A stretch of 64,000 bases of DNA from Anaerorudis cellulosivorans. GTDB lineage: Bacteria > Bacteroidota > Bacteroidia > Bacteroidales > Dysgonomonadaceae. Made by a program: the position numbers and the translations under genes. Location of the stretch: assembly GCF_025943985.1 (NCBI RefSeq), contig NZ_JAPCWE010000002.1:177327-241326 (forward strand). Reading direction: 5' to 3'. The notes below the pieces were generated by a model. The model did not search any database. It saw nothing but the letters and a program-made list of their open reading frames with translations, and was not told the origin of the DNA. This document shows positions 1-10,200 of the stretch, piece by piece; position 1 is the stretch's first letter, and each line of letters opens with the position of its first letter.

Positions 1-531
1 ACATCCATGATGGCTTGCGGAGAAGACCTCGGCATGGTTCCCCAATGCGTACCCTCTGTGATGCAGGAATTGCAAATATTGAGCCTCGAAATTCAACGCA
101 TGCCGAAAACCGCTCACACCCTTTTCTCGGACCTTAAGCATTTGCCCTATCTTTCGGTCTGCACCACATCTACTCACGATATGTCGCCCATAAGGGCATG
201 GTGGGAAGAAAACAAAGAAGTGACACAACGCTATTACAACCATGTTCTCGGACATGAAGGTGAGGCTCCCGATGAATGTACGCCGGAGTTATGCCGCGAA
301 ATTTTGGAATTGCATCTCCAATCCTCCTCATTGTGGGTGATTATTCCGTGGCAAGACTGGATAGCTATCGACGGCGAACTCCGTTACCCCGACCCACATG
401 CCGAACGCATCAACATTCCGGCAAACCCGAAACATTACTGGCAATACCGTATGCATATTTCTTTGGATAGTCTGCTGAAAGAAGATCGTTTCAATGCCAT
501 AATAAAAGAAATGACACAGCGGGAAAAATAA
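1..531 (+). CDS. malQ: 4-alpha-glucanotransferase (amylomaltase, GH77), C-terminal part
   Basis: The frame is open at the left edge, so this is the last 176 or so codons of a longer gene. The visible part carries the GH77 signature CGEDLG near its start and the active-site block TTSTHDMS followed by RAWW. The wording fits the large DPE2-like form common in Bacteroidales, which transfers glucan chains during glycogen or maltodextrin metabolism in the cytoplasm. The N-terminal starch-binding domains expected in that form would lie outside the window. No terminator is evident after the stop, and the next gene has its own -7 promoter box. The family call is strong; which glucan substrate it prefers cannot be read from this fragment. 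Confidence 0.9.
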   Translation, partial: TSMMACGEDLGMVPQCVPSVMQELQILSLEIQRMPKTAHTLFSDLKHLPYLSVCTTSTHDMSPIRAWWEENKEVTQRYYNHVLGHEGEAPDECTPELCREILELHLQSSSLWVIIPWQDWIAIDGELRYPDPHAERINIPANPKHYWQYRMHISLDSLLKEDRFNAIIKEMTQREK

Positions 532-605
532 CCGACCCTTTGTGAAAATTGTCATGCGACCGACTCTTTTTGAAGAGATCGTTTCATCTTTAATTTTAAA
601 TTGCT

Positions 606-613
606 TATTTTTG
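606..613 (+). promoter_or_regulatory. -7 promoter box TATTTTTG
   Basis: Perfect match to the Bacteroidetes sigma-ABfr -7 consensus TAnnTTTG, 44 bases upstream of the CBM9-like gene, giving a leader of about 40 nt. No convincing -33 TTTG was found. Confidence 0.6.
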
Positions 614-657
614 TGCAATTGAAAAAACAAACACCATAATCGTCAAATTTTTTATAA

Positions 658-1308
658 ATGAAAACGCTAAAGATACCCTTGCAAAACATTTCGCATTACG
701 AAACCTTTTTCGACCGAATTCAATATCTTAATGAAGCAGGTGCCGAAGCCGCAATCGATCAAGTCAATTGGAAAGAAACATTCCCGAAATACCTGCCTGT
801 TAGCGTTCACGCAGCACACGACGATAATTGTCTTTATCTGCTTTATCGGGTAAAAGGAGAGATCTTGAGAACGGTCAACAACAAAGATTTTATGTCGGTA
901 TGGGAAGACAGTTGCGTAGAATTTTTCATGCAACGTCAGGGCGAAAAAACATACCGAAATTTCGAATGCAATGCCAACGGGGTACTCTTGGCTGCCATAC
1001 ATGAAAGCCGTGAAAAAGCAGAAAAATTGTCACCCGATGAAATGGCAAGCATCACAAGACACGCATCTATACAACACTACTACGAAGGGAAAAAAGAAGT
1101 AAGCGATTGGACTCTATATCTGGAAATTCCCAAGCAAACGATGGGATTTTCAGCCGAAGAATCACTCTCGGGAAAAAAGATCAAGGCCAACTTTTATAAA
1201 TGTGGCGACAAAACCGAAGAACCCCACTTCCTGAGCTGGAGTCCCATCGACACTCCGGAACCCGACTTTCACGTCCCTTCCTTTTTCGGTTTACTCGAAA
1301 TGGAATAA
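658..1308 (+). CDS. CBM9-like (DOMON-type) carbohydrate-binding protein
   Basis: 216 residues with no signal peptide. The sequence has the CBM9/DOMON beta-sandwich pattern: a central VSVHAAHDDNCLYLLYRV strand pair, VWEDSCVEFFMQ and a C-terminal block ending SWSPIDTPEPDFHVP. In Bacteroidales such single-domain proteins are annotated as carbohydrate-binding family 9-like proteins of unknown role. It lies 30 bases before the kinase-like gene and is probably cotranscribed with it from the promoter at 606. A role in sugar handling is an inference from that neighbour and from the upstream glucanotransferase; no catalytic residues are recognisable. Confidence 0.75.
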   Translation: MKTLKIPLQNISHYETFFDRIQYLNEAGAEAAIDQVNWKETFPKYLPVSVHAAHDDNCLYLLYRVKGEILRTVNNKDFMSVWEDSCVEFFMQRQGEKTYRNFECNANGVLLAAIHESREKAEKLSPDEMASITRHASIQHYYEGKKEVSDWTLYLEIPKQTMGFSAEESLSGKKIKANFYKCGDKTEEPHFLSWSPIDTPEPDFHVPSFFGLLEME

Positions 1309-1338
1309 TACAATTCACAATATAAAACACACATTTCC

Positions 1339-2442
1339 ATGCAAGACAATCAAAAATTAATAGACATTGCAGCACATTTTATTACTCCCACCGATATAAT
1401 CGAAGTAAAACCACTGGGAGCAGGTCACATTAACGATTCGTTTAAAGTAGTCAACGGCAACGATGAGTATGTTCTGCAACGTATCAACCACTCTATTTTC
1501 AAAAATGTGGATCAGTTGCAAAAAAATATCTTCCGTGTAACCTCTCACATTCGAAAAAAACTTGAAGAAGCAGGCGAAACGGATATCGATCGCAAAGTGC
1601 TGACGTTGATCCCCACCCACGACGAAAACCTCTATTACCGGGATGCCGATGGAAATTACTGGCGAATGACATTATTTATTAAAGACAGCAAAAGTTACGA
1701 CGATATCAACCCCGATTTGGCTTATCGTGCGGGGCTGGCTTTCGGTGATTTTCAACGGATGCTATCCGACCTCCCCGGAGAACCTTTATATGAGACCATT
1801 CCCAACTTTCACAACATGGAATACCGGTTGGAATCGTTTCGAGATGCTGTAAAGAGAGACCGGGTTGGACGGGTAATGGAAGTATCCGATCTGATCAAGG
1901 AAATAGAAGCCCGTGCCAACGACATGTGCCGTGCAGAACGGCTCCATCGCGAGGGAAAACTGCCCAAGCGCATCAATCATTGCGATACCAAAGTAAATAA
2001 CATTCTTTTCGACTATAACGACCAAGTGCTGTGTGTAGTAGATTTAGACACGGTGATGCCGGGATATGTCCTCTCCGATTTTGGCGATTTCATCCGCACG
2101 GGTGCAAATACCGGTGCAGAAGACGACAAAAATCTCGACAATGTGAACCTCGATTTAGATATCTTTAAAGCATACTCTGAAGGTTATTTGGAAAATGCTT
2201 CGGATTTTCTTACCGATACCGAAATCGAAAATCTTGCTTTTGGAGCCAAACTGCTCACGTACATGCAAACTGTGCGCTTTCTTACCGATTACCTTGACGG
2301 CGATACCTATTACAAAATTAACTACGGTAATCACAACCTGGTACGTTCGCTTGCGCAATTCAAATTGTTGTTGAGCATGGAAGAAAAGTTCGATCAAATG
2401 CACCAAATGGTCCTCGATACGGCTGCGAAACACAAAAGATAG
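1339..2442 (+). CDS. Phosphotransferase of the APH/choline-kinase family, N-acetylhexosamine kinase-like
   Basis: 367 residues with the aminoglycoside-phosphotransferase fold: N-lobe GAGHINDSF nucleotide-binding loop, catalytic HCDTKVNNILF (the HxDxxxxN motif, here HCDTKVNN) and metal-binding VVDLDTVMPG. This combination resembles N-acetylhexosamine 1-kinase (NahK/LnpB) of bifidobacteria. Orthologues in Bacteroides are often labelled 'mucin desulfatase' or 'phosphotransferase', labels with little support. It likely phosphorylates a sugar or amino sugar at C1 in the cytoplasm. It follows the CBM9-like gene with a 30-base gap. Antibiotic resistance is unlikely given the context and the sugar-kinase-like motifs. 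Confidence 0.75.
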   Translation: MQDNQKLIDIAAHFITPTDIIEVKPLGAGHINDSFKVVNGNDEYVLQRINHSIFKNVDQLQKNIFRVTSHIRKKLEEAGETDIDRKVLTLIPTHDENLYYRDADGNYWRMTLFIKDSKSYDDINPDLAYRAGLAFGDFQRMLSDLPGEPLYETIPNFHNMEYRLESFRDAVKRDRVGRVMEVSDLIKEIEARANDMCRAERLHREGKLPKRINHCDTKVNNILFDYNDQVLCVVDLDTVMPGYVLSDFGDFIRTGANTGAEDDKNLDNVNLDLDIFKAYSEGYLENASDFLTDTEIENLAFGAKLLTYMQTVRFLTDYLDGDTYYKINYGNHNLVRSLAQFKLLLSMEEKFDQMHQMVLDTAAKHKR

Positions 2443-2504
2443 CCGGTTGACTCTAGACCATAATAATAAAAGCTAAAAATAAAACCTATGTAAAGAAAAA
2501 ATAG

Positions 2505-2512
2505 TATCTTTG
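2505..2512 (+). promoter_or_regulatory. -7 promoter box TATCTTTG
   Basis: Perfect TAnnTTTG match. It overlaps a possible TTG start at 2510, so translation must begin further down; this supports the GTG start at 2537, leaving a leader of about 18 nt. Confidence 0.7.
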
Positions 2513-2536
2513 CACCGCTTATTTTTTGATACGATT

Positions 2537-3115
2537 GTGGCAAAATTCAGCTCATACAATATATCCCTTAAGAACTTTTCGCCTGAAGTTCATTCCTATT
2601 CTTTCGCATTGGATAAAAAATTTTTTGAAGCAATTGATGGAGAAGAAGTTAGAAAAGGAACACTACAAGTTGAACTAAAGGTAAAAAAAGTTGCGACGAC
2701 CTATGAATTCGATTTCGATATCCATGGAATTATACAAATTCCCTGCGATCGTTGCCTTGACGAAATGGATCAGAAAATCGATACGCATAACCGACTCATT
2801 GTAAAAATGGGAAGGGAATATGCGGAAGAAAGCGACGAAATCGTTATCATTCCTGAGGAAGAAGGGGAAATCAACATTGCATGGTTTCTGTACGAATTTA
2901 TTGCGCTTAACATCCCGATAAAACATGTACACGAACCCGGAAAATGTAACCGAAATATGACTAAAAAACTTCATCGACACACCGTGGTGACTGACGAAGG
3001 AGAAGAATCCGGCGAACCACTCGACGAAGGTGGTGATACGGATTTCGAAGATAATCAACAGGAAACAACCGATCCCCGATGGGATGTCCTGAAAGGGATA
3101 GATTTAGATGAATAA
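2537..3115 (+). CDS. DUF177 (YceD-type) protein
   Basis: 192 residues. A GTG start is chosen because an upstream TTG lies inside the promoter box at 2505-2512 and because family members begin with a short basic stretch followed by FSSYNI-like residues, as here. The DUF177 core shows the CDRCLDEMD motif (CxxC) and a later lone cysteine in PGKCNRN. The family is nearly always encoded directly before rpmF and is linked to 23S rRNA metabolism or ribosome assembly in other bacteria. The C-terminal 50 residues are very acidic. It sits 26 bases before rpmF in the classical yceD-rpmF-fabH order. Confidence 0.85.
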   Translation: MAKFSSYNISLKNFSPEVHSYSFALDKKFFEAIDGEEVRKGTLQVELKVKKVATTYEFDFDIHGIIQIPCDRCLDEMDQKIDTHNRLIVKMGREYAEESDEIVIIPEEEGEINIAWFLYEFIALNIPIKHVHEPGKCNRNMTKKLHRHTVVTDEGEESGEPLDEGGDTDFEDNQQETTDPRWDVLKGIDLDE

Positions 3116-3141
3116 TAAATTAACTAAATAAACAGAGAAAA

Positions 3142-3327
3142 ATGGCACATCCAAAAAGAAGACGATCATCAGCAAAACAAGGGAAAGTACGTTCCCATGA
3201 TCATGCAAAAATGCCGACCTTGGCAATTTGTCCCAATTGTGGTGCGTGGCACATTTACCATATGGTATGCAACGAATGTGGCTACTACAGAGGAAAACTC
3301 GCTATTGAAAAAGGGACTACAGCATAA
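3142..3327 (+). CDS. rpmF: 50S ribosomal protein L32
   Basis: 61 residues, normal length for bacterial L32. It opens with MAHPKRRRS and contains the zinc-ribbon cysteines CPNC and CNEC, so this is the C+ form that needs zinc. It is a structural protein of the large ribosomal subunit. It is translated from the same transcript as the DUF177 gene and is followed by a strong hairpin with A and T tracts at 3352-3396. Confidence 0.97.
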   Translation: MAHPKRRRSSAKQGKVRSHDHAKMPTLAICPNCGAWHIYHMVCNECGYYRGKLAIEKGTTA

Positions 3328-3351
3328 ATTTTCAAACAAAAAATTTAATAC

Positions 3352-3396
3352 AAAAAAAATCCCAAGAAACGTATGCTTTCGAGGGACTTTTTTTTC
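3352..3396 (+). terminator. Intrinsic terminator/attenuator between rpmF and fabH
   Basis: An A-tract leads into TCCC-aa-GAAA, a 7-base loop, TTTC-ga-GGGA, then eight T residues. The flanking A and T tracts can extend the stem and make the element potentially bidirectional. No -7 box was seen between it and fabH, so it probably only lowers read-through into fabH. An ATG at 3373 lies inside the hairpin and is therefore an unlikely fabH start. Confidence 0.65.
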
Positions 3397-3420
3397 TTAT
3401 CACATCAACAGCAAATCAGG

Positions 3421-4419
3421 ATGAATGCGGTTATTACCGGAATTGCGGCAAGCATTCCCGACTATATTCTTACTAACAAGGAATTGTCGCAAATGGTCGA
3501 CACAAGCGACGAATGGATAACAACCCGAGTTGGGATTAAAGAACGACGCATACTGAAAGGCGAAGCCCAAGGCGTATCGGTTTTGGCATCAAAAGCCATA
3601 GCCGAGTTGCTCGATAAAACCAACACAACATCCGAAGAAGTTGATGCCATTGTATTTGCCACAAGCACACCCGACCATCTTCTCCCTTCCACTGCTTCCA
3701 TTGTTGCCGAACAAAATCACATCAAAAACGCATTCTGCTTCGATATGGAGGCAGCGTGCAGCGGTTTCATTTTCGGTCTTGAAGTTTGCAACGGACTCAT
3801 TAAAACCGGGCGATACAAAAAAGTGATTCTGGCGGCAGGTGAAAAAATGTCGGCTATCGTAAACTATGAAGATCGCAATACATGTCCACTATTTGGGGAT
3901 GCTGCTGCTGCCGTAATGATTGAGCCCTGCGAAGAAAATATCGGTATCATCGATGCCATTCTACGAACCGACGGAGTGGGATACGAACCACTTCAAGTGA
4001 AAGCCGGAGGCAGTAAATATCCTGCTACGCACGAAAGGATAGATAAAAACGAGCACACCCTTCATCAGGATGGGAAAGTAGTTTTTAAATATGCCGTATC
4101 CCATATGGCCGATGTTTCACTGAAAATCATGGAGAGAAACAGCCTCACTAAGGATAATGTGGATTGGCTGGTTCCTCATCAGGCCAACATGCGCATCATC
4201 GATGCCGTGATACAACGCACGGGCATTCCGCGTGAAAGAGTGATGATCAATATCGAAAAATATGGCAATACGAGCGCAGTAACCATCCCCTTGTGTCTAT
4301 GGGAATGGGAACATAAGCTACGTAAAGGTGATAATATTATCCTTACGGCTTTCGGCGCCGGATTCACATGGGGTGCCGTTTATTTGAAATGGGGCTACGA
4401 CGGAAACCAAATAACATAA
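3421..4419 (+). CDS. fabH: 3-oxoacyl-[ACP] synthase III (KAS III)
   Basis: 332 residues from the ATG at 3421. The upstream in-frame ATG at 3373 is rejected because it falls in the terminator hairpin and would add a non-conserved leader. The catalytic triad is visible: Cys about residue 113 in EAACSGF, His in VPHQANMRI and Asn in KYGNTSA. The enzyme condenses acetyl-CoA (or branched acyl-CoA) with malonyl-ACP to start fatty acid synthesis in the cytoplasm. It follows DUF177-rpmF, the usual bacterial arrangement. The esterase gene starts two bases after its stop, so the two are almost certainly cotranscribed. Confidence 0.95.
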   Translation: MNAVITGIAASIPDYILTNKELSQMVDTSDEWITTRVGIKERRILKGEAQGVSVLASKAIAELLDKTNTTSEEVDAIVFATSTPDHLLPSTASIVAEQNHIKNAFCFDMEAACSGFIFGLEVCNGLIKTGRYKKVILAAGEKMSAIVNYEDRNTCPLFGDAAAAVMIEPCEENIGIIDAILRTDGVGYEPLQVKAGGSKYPATHERIDKNEHTLHQDGKVVFKYAVSHMADVSLKIMERNSLTKDNVDWLVPHQANMRIIDAVIQRTGIPRERVMINIEKYGNTSAVTIPLCLWEWEHKLRKGDNIILTAFGAGFTWGAVYLKWGYDGNQIT

Positions 4420-4421
4420 AT

Positions 4422-5252
4422 ATGAAATCGATAGTTACCTTATTTTTTTCTCTGTTCTTATCGGCATTTTTTTGCGTTCAGGCAGCAAAAGTGGATACCG
4501 TTGTCACGCACAGCCAAAAAATGCAAAAAGACATAAAAGCCGTGGTAATCACACCCGACTCATATGCTCGTCAAACAAAATTTCCCGTACTTTATCTTCT
4601 TCACGGCTATAGTGACCGGTACGACGGCTGGGTAACCAAAGTACCTGCCATAAAAGACCTTGCCGACCTTTACGATATGATCATCGTTTGTCCTGACGGT
4701 GCTTATGGAAGTTGGTATCTCGACAGCCCGATCGACCCCGATTTTCAATATGAAACCTACATCGCTGACGAACTGGTCAATTGGATTGATCAGAACTATC
4801 GAACTATCCCATCCCGATCAGGCAGAGCCATTACCGGCCTGAGTATGGGAGGTCATGGCGCATTATACCTGGCCTTCCGTCATCAGGATATCTTCGGCGC
4901 AGCCGGTAGCATGAGCGGAGGAGTGGATATCAGGCCCTTTCCCAACAATTGGGATCTGGCAAAACGATTGGGAAAACAAAGCGAATATCCCGAACGTTGG
5001 GAACAGAACACCGAGATAGGGCTGTTACACCTGCTTACTCCCAATTCGCTTCAACTCATCATCGATTGCGGAACAGAAGACTTCTTTTATGAGGTCAATA
5101 AAAAGTTGCACGAAGCGCTTCTTTACCGCAACATTCCTCACGACTTCATCTCCCGTCCGGGTGTGCACAATTGGGATTATTGGGGAAATGCCATCAAATA
5201 TCAGGCCTTATTTTTTAACCGGTATTTCGAAACAAATAAAATGAAAAAATGA
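4422..5252 (+). CDS. Secreted alpha/beta-hydrolase esterase (esterase D / PF00756 type)
   Basis: 276 residues from the ATG at 4422, which gives a clean signal peptide (MKSIVTLFFSLFLSAFF then AQAA-type cleavage region). The mature part has YLLHGYSDRYDGW, the nucleophile elbow GLSMGGHG (serine in GxSxG), an acidic CGTEDFF block and a C-terminal PGVHNWDYW with the likely catalytic His. This is the tributyrin esterase/S-formylglutathione hydrolase-like family, often acyl or feruloyl/acetyl esterases in Bacteroidetes. It is probably periplasmic. Its stop overlaps the start of the next gene by four bases (ATGA). The substrate is unknown. Confidence 0.82.
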   Translation: MKSIVTLFFSLFLSAFFCVQAAKVDTVVTHSQKMQKDIKAVVITPDSYARQTKFPVLYLLHGYSDRYDGWVTKVPAIKDLADLYDMIIVCPDGAYGSWYLDSPIDPDFQYETYIADELVNWIDQNYRTIPSRSGRAITGLSMGGHGALYLAFRHQDIFGAAGSMSGGVDIRPFPNNWDLAKRLGKQSEYPERWEQNTEIGLLHLLTPNSLQLIIDCGTEDFFYEVNKKLHEALLYRNIPHDFISRPGVHNWDYWGNAIKYQALFFNRYFETNKMKK

Positions 5253-7114
5253 AAAAACGACTCGCGTTCCTTTCTTTTTGGATTATATGGATCGGCCTCT
5301 TTGCACAAACAACCGGTTCCTCTTTCAAATTTGCATTGGTTACCGACACACACGTCGGAAATCCCAATAATAATGAAGACCTCTATCGAACAGTAAAAGA
5401 CATCAATGCGTTGCCCGACATTGCATTTGTCATTGTGTCGGGCGATGTCACCGAATTTGGTTCGGATGAAGAACTGCAAACGGCAAAAGAACTGCTCTCT
5501 AAGCTAAATAAGTCCTATTATGTGATTCCCGGCAATCACGATTCCAACTGGTCGGAAAGTGGGACAAATAGCTTTAAACAGATTTTTGGAGCAGAAACTT
5601 TTGGATTCGAATATAACGGTTACCAATTTATCGGTCTGGCATCGGGACCAAATATGCGCATGGGACCCGGGCAAATTCCTCGCGAAAATCTTACCTGTTT
5701 TTTTGAAGAACTCGAAAAAACCGACAAAAACACCCCGATCATTGTCGTGAATCATTATCCAATGGATTCTTCACTGAACAATTGGTTCGAAGTGTTGGAT
5801 GCCTTGCGACCCTACAACGTAAAGCTGATGCTTTGTGGACACGGTCATGTCAACAAAGCATTAAATTTCGAAGGTGCGAATGCTGCCATGTGCCGATCCA
5901 ATCTTCGGGGGAAAGCCAAATTCGGAGGATATACCATCATCACTGTTTCAGCAGACTCCATTTGCCTTCAAGAACGCATTGTATCTGGACAAACCCTTTC
6001 ACCGTGGCTTTGTTATTCTACCACCGGCCGCCCTCAATGGATAGACAATCCCCCGCGTCCCGATTATACAATAAATAATCAACATCCCTATGTGAAAGAA
6101 ATTTGGAGCATTCAAGAAACAAGCGATATGGGCAGCGGCATGTGTTTAACTGCCGGATTGCTCATTTACACCAACACCAACGGAGAAATAAAAGGCGCAG
6201 ATTCGTCGACAGGGAAAACCGTATGGACATACAAAACCAACGGAAAAATTTACTCTACTCCTACCGTATATAAAAACACGGTATGGTGCGCTTCCACCGA
6301 TTCCTGCCTTTACGGTTTGAACCTGAAAAACGGTAAAATACGGTTTAAAATGAAAACCAACAACGCTGTTGTGTCCTCTCCGGTATGCACAGACAACAAG
6401 GTGATCCTTGCCGGAGGTGATGGTCATTGCCGTGCATGGTCAGTAACCAACGGTAAGACGATGTGGGACTTCGACAGAGTAAAAAATTTCGTCGTTACCC
6501 GCCCCCTCGTAAAAGACCATACCGTATTCTTCGGAAGTTGGGGAAATGAATTTTATGCCATCGATACTCGAAACGGAACACTGAGGTGGAAATGGACAAA
6601 CGGACAAACCAACCGCATGTTTTCGCCGGCACAAGTGTGGCCTGTTGCCTCGCATGGTCGCATCTATCTGGCTTCGCCTGACCGCTATATGACGGTGCTC
6701 GACGAAAAGACCGGTATTGTGGTGTGGCGATATAACGATCCCGAAAACCGGGTACGCGAATCCCTCGGTATTTCGGAAGACGGAAATACCATCTATGCCA
6801 AGACGATGGACGGAAAAATTCTAGCCATCGACGCCTCGGTTTCCGATCGGAAAGTAAAATGGATTTCGTCGGGAGAAGATATGGGTTATGAACTGGCACC
6901 AACGGCCATCCCCGAAAAAAACGGCATCGTATATGCACCCACAGACAAAGGGTTGATCTATGCCTACCGTGCATCCGACGGTCACTTCTTGTGGAAATAC
7001 CGAATTTCTTCCGCATTGATCAACATGATTCTGCCCACCAACCACAACGAAATATATGTTTCGGCAATGGACGGCAAACTGGTCAAACTCAAAGTCCTTA
7101 CCGGTCATCCGTAA
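5249..7114 (+). CDS. Metallophosphoesterase fused to a PQQ/WD-like beta-propeller, exported
   Basis: 621 residues. After a signal peptide (about 1-20) comes a calcineurin-like phosphoesterase domain with its metal ligands in order: TDTHVG (Asp33, His35), SGDVTEFG, PGNHD, VNHYP and CGHGH, spanning roughly residues 28-260. From about residue 285 to the end there are at least six PQQ-type propeller blades, each with a variant of 'W-x-Y/F ... G-x-I/V-Y' (VWTYKT, MWDFDR, RWKWTN, VWRYND, LWKYRI). The propeller probably binds a ligand or the cell wall rather than PQQ. It is translationally coupled to the upstream esterase. The phosphoester substrate is unknown. Convergent with the helicase gene, with about 100 empty bases between. 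Confidence 0.82.
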   Translation: MKKRLAFLSFWIIWIGLFAQTTGSSFKFALVTDTHVGNPNNNEDLYRTVKDINALPDIAFVIVSGDVTEFGSDEELQTAKELLSKLNKSYYVIPGNHDSNWSESGTNSFKQIFGAETFGFEYNGYQFIGLASGPNMRMGPGQIPRENLTCFFEELEKTDKNTPIIVVNHYPMDSSLNNWFEVLDALRPYNVKLMLCGHGHVNKALNFEGANAAMCRSNLRGKAKFGGYTIITVSADSICLQERIVSGQTLSPWLCYSTTGRPQWIDNPPRPDYTINNQHPYVKEIWSIQETSDMGSGMCLTAGLLIYTNTNGEIKGADSSTGKTVWTYKTNGKIYSTPTVYKNTVWCASTDSCLYGLNLKNGKIRFKMKTNNAVVSSPVCTDNKVILAGGDGHCRAWSVTNGKTMWDFDRVKNFVVTRPLVKDHTVFFGSWGNEFYAIDTRNGTLRWKWTNGQTNRMFSPAQVWPVASHGRIYLASPDRYMTVLDEKTGIVVWRYNDPENRVRESLGISEDGNTIYAKTMDGKILAIDASVSDRKVKWISSGEDMGYELAPTAIPEKNGIVYAPTDKGLIYAYRASDGHFLWKYRISSALINMILPTNHNEIYVSAMDGKLVKLKVLTGHP

Positions 7115-7211
7115 AAAAATCGTTTTAAATACTGAAAGAGGAATCGTTTATCTGATGTGCTGTTCAAAGAAAATTCAAATGTGAAGAGAGGGAAGAGGGA
7201 CAGACTAACCG

Positions 7212-10200
7212 CTACACTTTTACGACTTTTTTCAGCCCGACATAAAAAACGTAGCCCGAAACGTTATCGTAGCCCATTTCCCGAATATGGTGAACATAAT
7301 GCCGTACTTGACTAAGGTATCCCGATTCTTCTGCATCGCCAAACTTATAATCAACCACAATCACCTCGTTGTCACCAATCATCACCCTGTCGGGACGACT
7401 GAAACCAAAAGCGGGATGCAACACTTGCGTTTCGTTTAGAATTTGATATTTACCCGAATACCAATCGTTTACCTCCTGAATCGACAACCATTCGCGAAGC
7501 GAAACAAGAAGTTGATTTTTCTTTTCAGCGGTAATCTCGCCGGCCAAGTATTTCTTCTCCACAGCCTTTTCCAGATCGTCCAATGTTTTGATGCAGCTGA
7601 TAATCTCATGCATCAACATGCCGTAATCGCGGTTGCCATCGTCGGTAAAATAGCCGATACTGTTTAAGCGAAGCCTCAGCCGATCGGAAAACGGGACCGA
7701 CTGCCACTTCCCCGCCTTATAGGCGGCTGGGATTGCTTTATCGGAAGACGAAACAAGTTGGTCGGGATTCCCAAACTCAACCATCCCGTTTTCCTTGTCC
7801 TCCCGGAAATAATCGTTCAGCACAACCGTCAATCCATTATTCTCAACACCAGCATCAAATAAATCCTTTTCAGCTACACTCAGCCACAATAGATCGGCCA
7901 CACTTTTTACGGCTATCTCCTCTTTTTTCTTATTCTTCGGTTTAGGTGCAAAAATAACCATACGATGCTTTGCTCGGGTAAAAGCCACATACAGCAAATT
8001 CAGATTATCGATATAGGCAAAGAGCTTTTCTTGCAGGTAATCTTCGCGGAAAATGGTATTTTGCAAGCCACTCGAATAGCGCAACGGTACAATGCTCAGT
8101 TCGTTGAAAGGCGGCCTGTCGGGGTGACACCAAATAATGGTAGTATGGTTGGGATTATGATCCACCTCCCAATCCACAAAAGGCATAATAACCACGCCAA
8201 AGCCCAATCCTTTGGATTTATGAATGGTAAGCAGTCGGATGGCATCTTGGTCATCGGGCGAAAAAAGGGCTTTCTTATACCCCTTATCATCCCACCATTC
8301 CAGGAAGCTGTTCACATCCGACGAAGCATCGGCACTGAATTTCAGCACAATATCCAGAAATGCCTGCACATAGGCATTCTCTTTTTCGTCGAGAACATCA
8401 TCCGATAAAGCAAAAAAAGCCTCGACCATCTCGTACAAAGGGAGTGAACTCAACTGTTCAATGCGTTCACTTATTTCGTGTGGAAAGCCTATATCACCAT
8501 TGATGAATACAGCCTGCAACGCCTTGTCGGGAGAATATTTCCGATGAAAACGGTAAAATTCGTAAACGGCAAGAAATTGGCAAGTGCGGTCTTCCCTGTT
8601 TTGAAAATAACGCAGCAATGCCAGTATAGCCTTTACACTACGGGCATTACCAAGCTGAAGCGCCTCGTTGGAAATGATGTCGTAACGGTATTTCGAATCG
8701 GGATGCGCATCGGCATAGGCAAGCAACGTTTCTGCAACCGTCACTGCTTCCTCATTCGTACGCACCAGAATGGCGATATCTTTTAATGCAAAACCTTGAT
8801 CCTGCAACGATTCAATCTCCTTCGGAAGCCGAACCAATGCCTGCGATCTCCAATTGTCGTCCTCATCTTCGGTATTCAGAAAAGTAACCCGTACAAATCC
8901 TTGATCGGCGTTTTTTTTGGAAGGAATTCGTTGACAAACGTGCGTATAGACCTCCATTATTTTTGTCTGTGCATACTGCACAAAATCACTTTTGGGCATG
9001 GCCTCCAACGAACGGTTAAAATCGTTTTGCAAAAGTGCTGCACTGCTACGGAAAAGCGAATTGTTGAAATACACAATTTTTGCATCACTCCGCCAATTGG
9101 TATCGAGCGAATGCGTACAAACATTCTCCAAGCCGAAATCGTGCACAATCTGCTCTTCAATCAAGCGCCAGTCGGAATTGCGCCACCGATAAATGCTCTG
9201 TTTCACATCCCCCACCACGAGATTAAAATTGCCTCCTGCAAGACTTTCTTGCATCAGCGGACGAAAATTATCCCACTGCATAGCAGACGTATCCTGAAAT
9301 TCGTCGATCATGTAATGAAAAAGGTGTGTCCCCGTTTTTTCGTAGATAAAAGGTGTATTGCTATCTTCAATAATTTTGTTGAGCAACTCGGTAACATCCG
9401 AAAGAAACAACGTGCCGGTTTCCCGTTGCTGTTTCGTCAGCCGGTTTCGGATATCGTTAAGGATACCCAACGTATAATAGTAGGTGAGAATGGTTTTGGC
9501 AGAAAAGTAAAAAATTGAATTTTCGAAAAGGTGCACCGCCTCTCTCACACAGGCATTCAATCCTTCGATATAAGCCGCCTCGATACGCGATTTCTTTTCG
9601 GCAGACGTGTTTTTTGTCGTCCAGTTTTCCGGATTATCCGCAAGATTAATAAATGTGGCAGTAGGTTCTTTCACCTCACCGTTTGCCCATTTTACAAAAT
9701 GCAAAAAAGGCGAATTTTTTCCCCCTTTAAAGTCGGAATGGTGCAGACCGGAACGACTCATCAGATTCACCCCCCTCTCCCCTATCGCTTTCAGTTCATT
9801 CTCGAATGCGCGCACAATCTTGATCAGTTTTAGACGATAGGCATCGAGATATTTTTTGTCGTGAATCCGTTCGCGGTCGCTTTGCGAAAACAATCGGTAT
9901 TTTTCGTTGAACAACTGCGAAGCGAGCTCCTGAATATCTTTCTTTATGGACCAGCTTTTGTTTTGCTGAATCTTGTCCTGCATGAAAGCCAGCAACCATC
10001 CGGCCAACTCGCTGTTTTCGGGCTTATCCAACTCGAAAATCATCATGTCGATAATCTCCGAAAGAAAAACCTCTTCATCCACTTCGATGTTGTATCCGCC
10101 GTTTAACCCCATTTCGCGCGTGAAAGCACGCATGATCTGCTGAAAAAAACGGTCGATGGTGCTGACGGAAAATCCGGAATAATCATGCAACATGCTCTCC

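Noticed and set aside
1339..2442. Aminoglycoside resistance phosphotransferase
   Set aside because: The APH fold is shared with many sugar kinases; motifs and the sugar-related neighbours fit an N-acetylhexosamine kinase-like enzyme better.
8796..9518. 240-codon open frame on the plus strand
   Set aside because: It lies wholly antisense to the helicase-nuclease gene and shows no protein family features.
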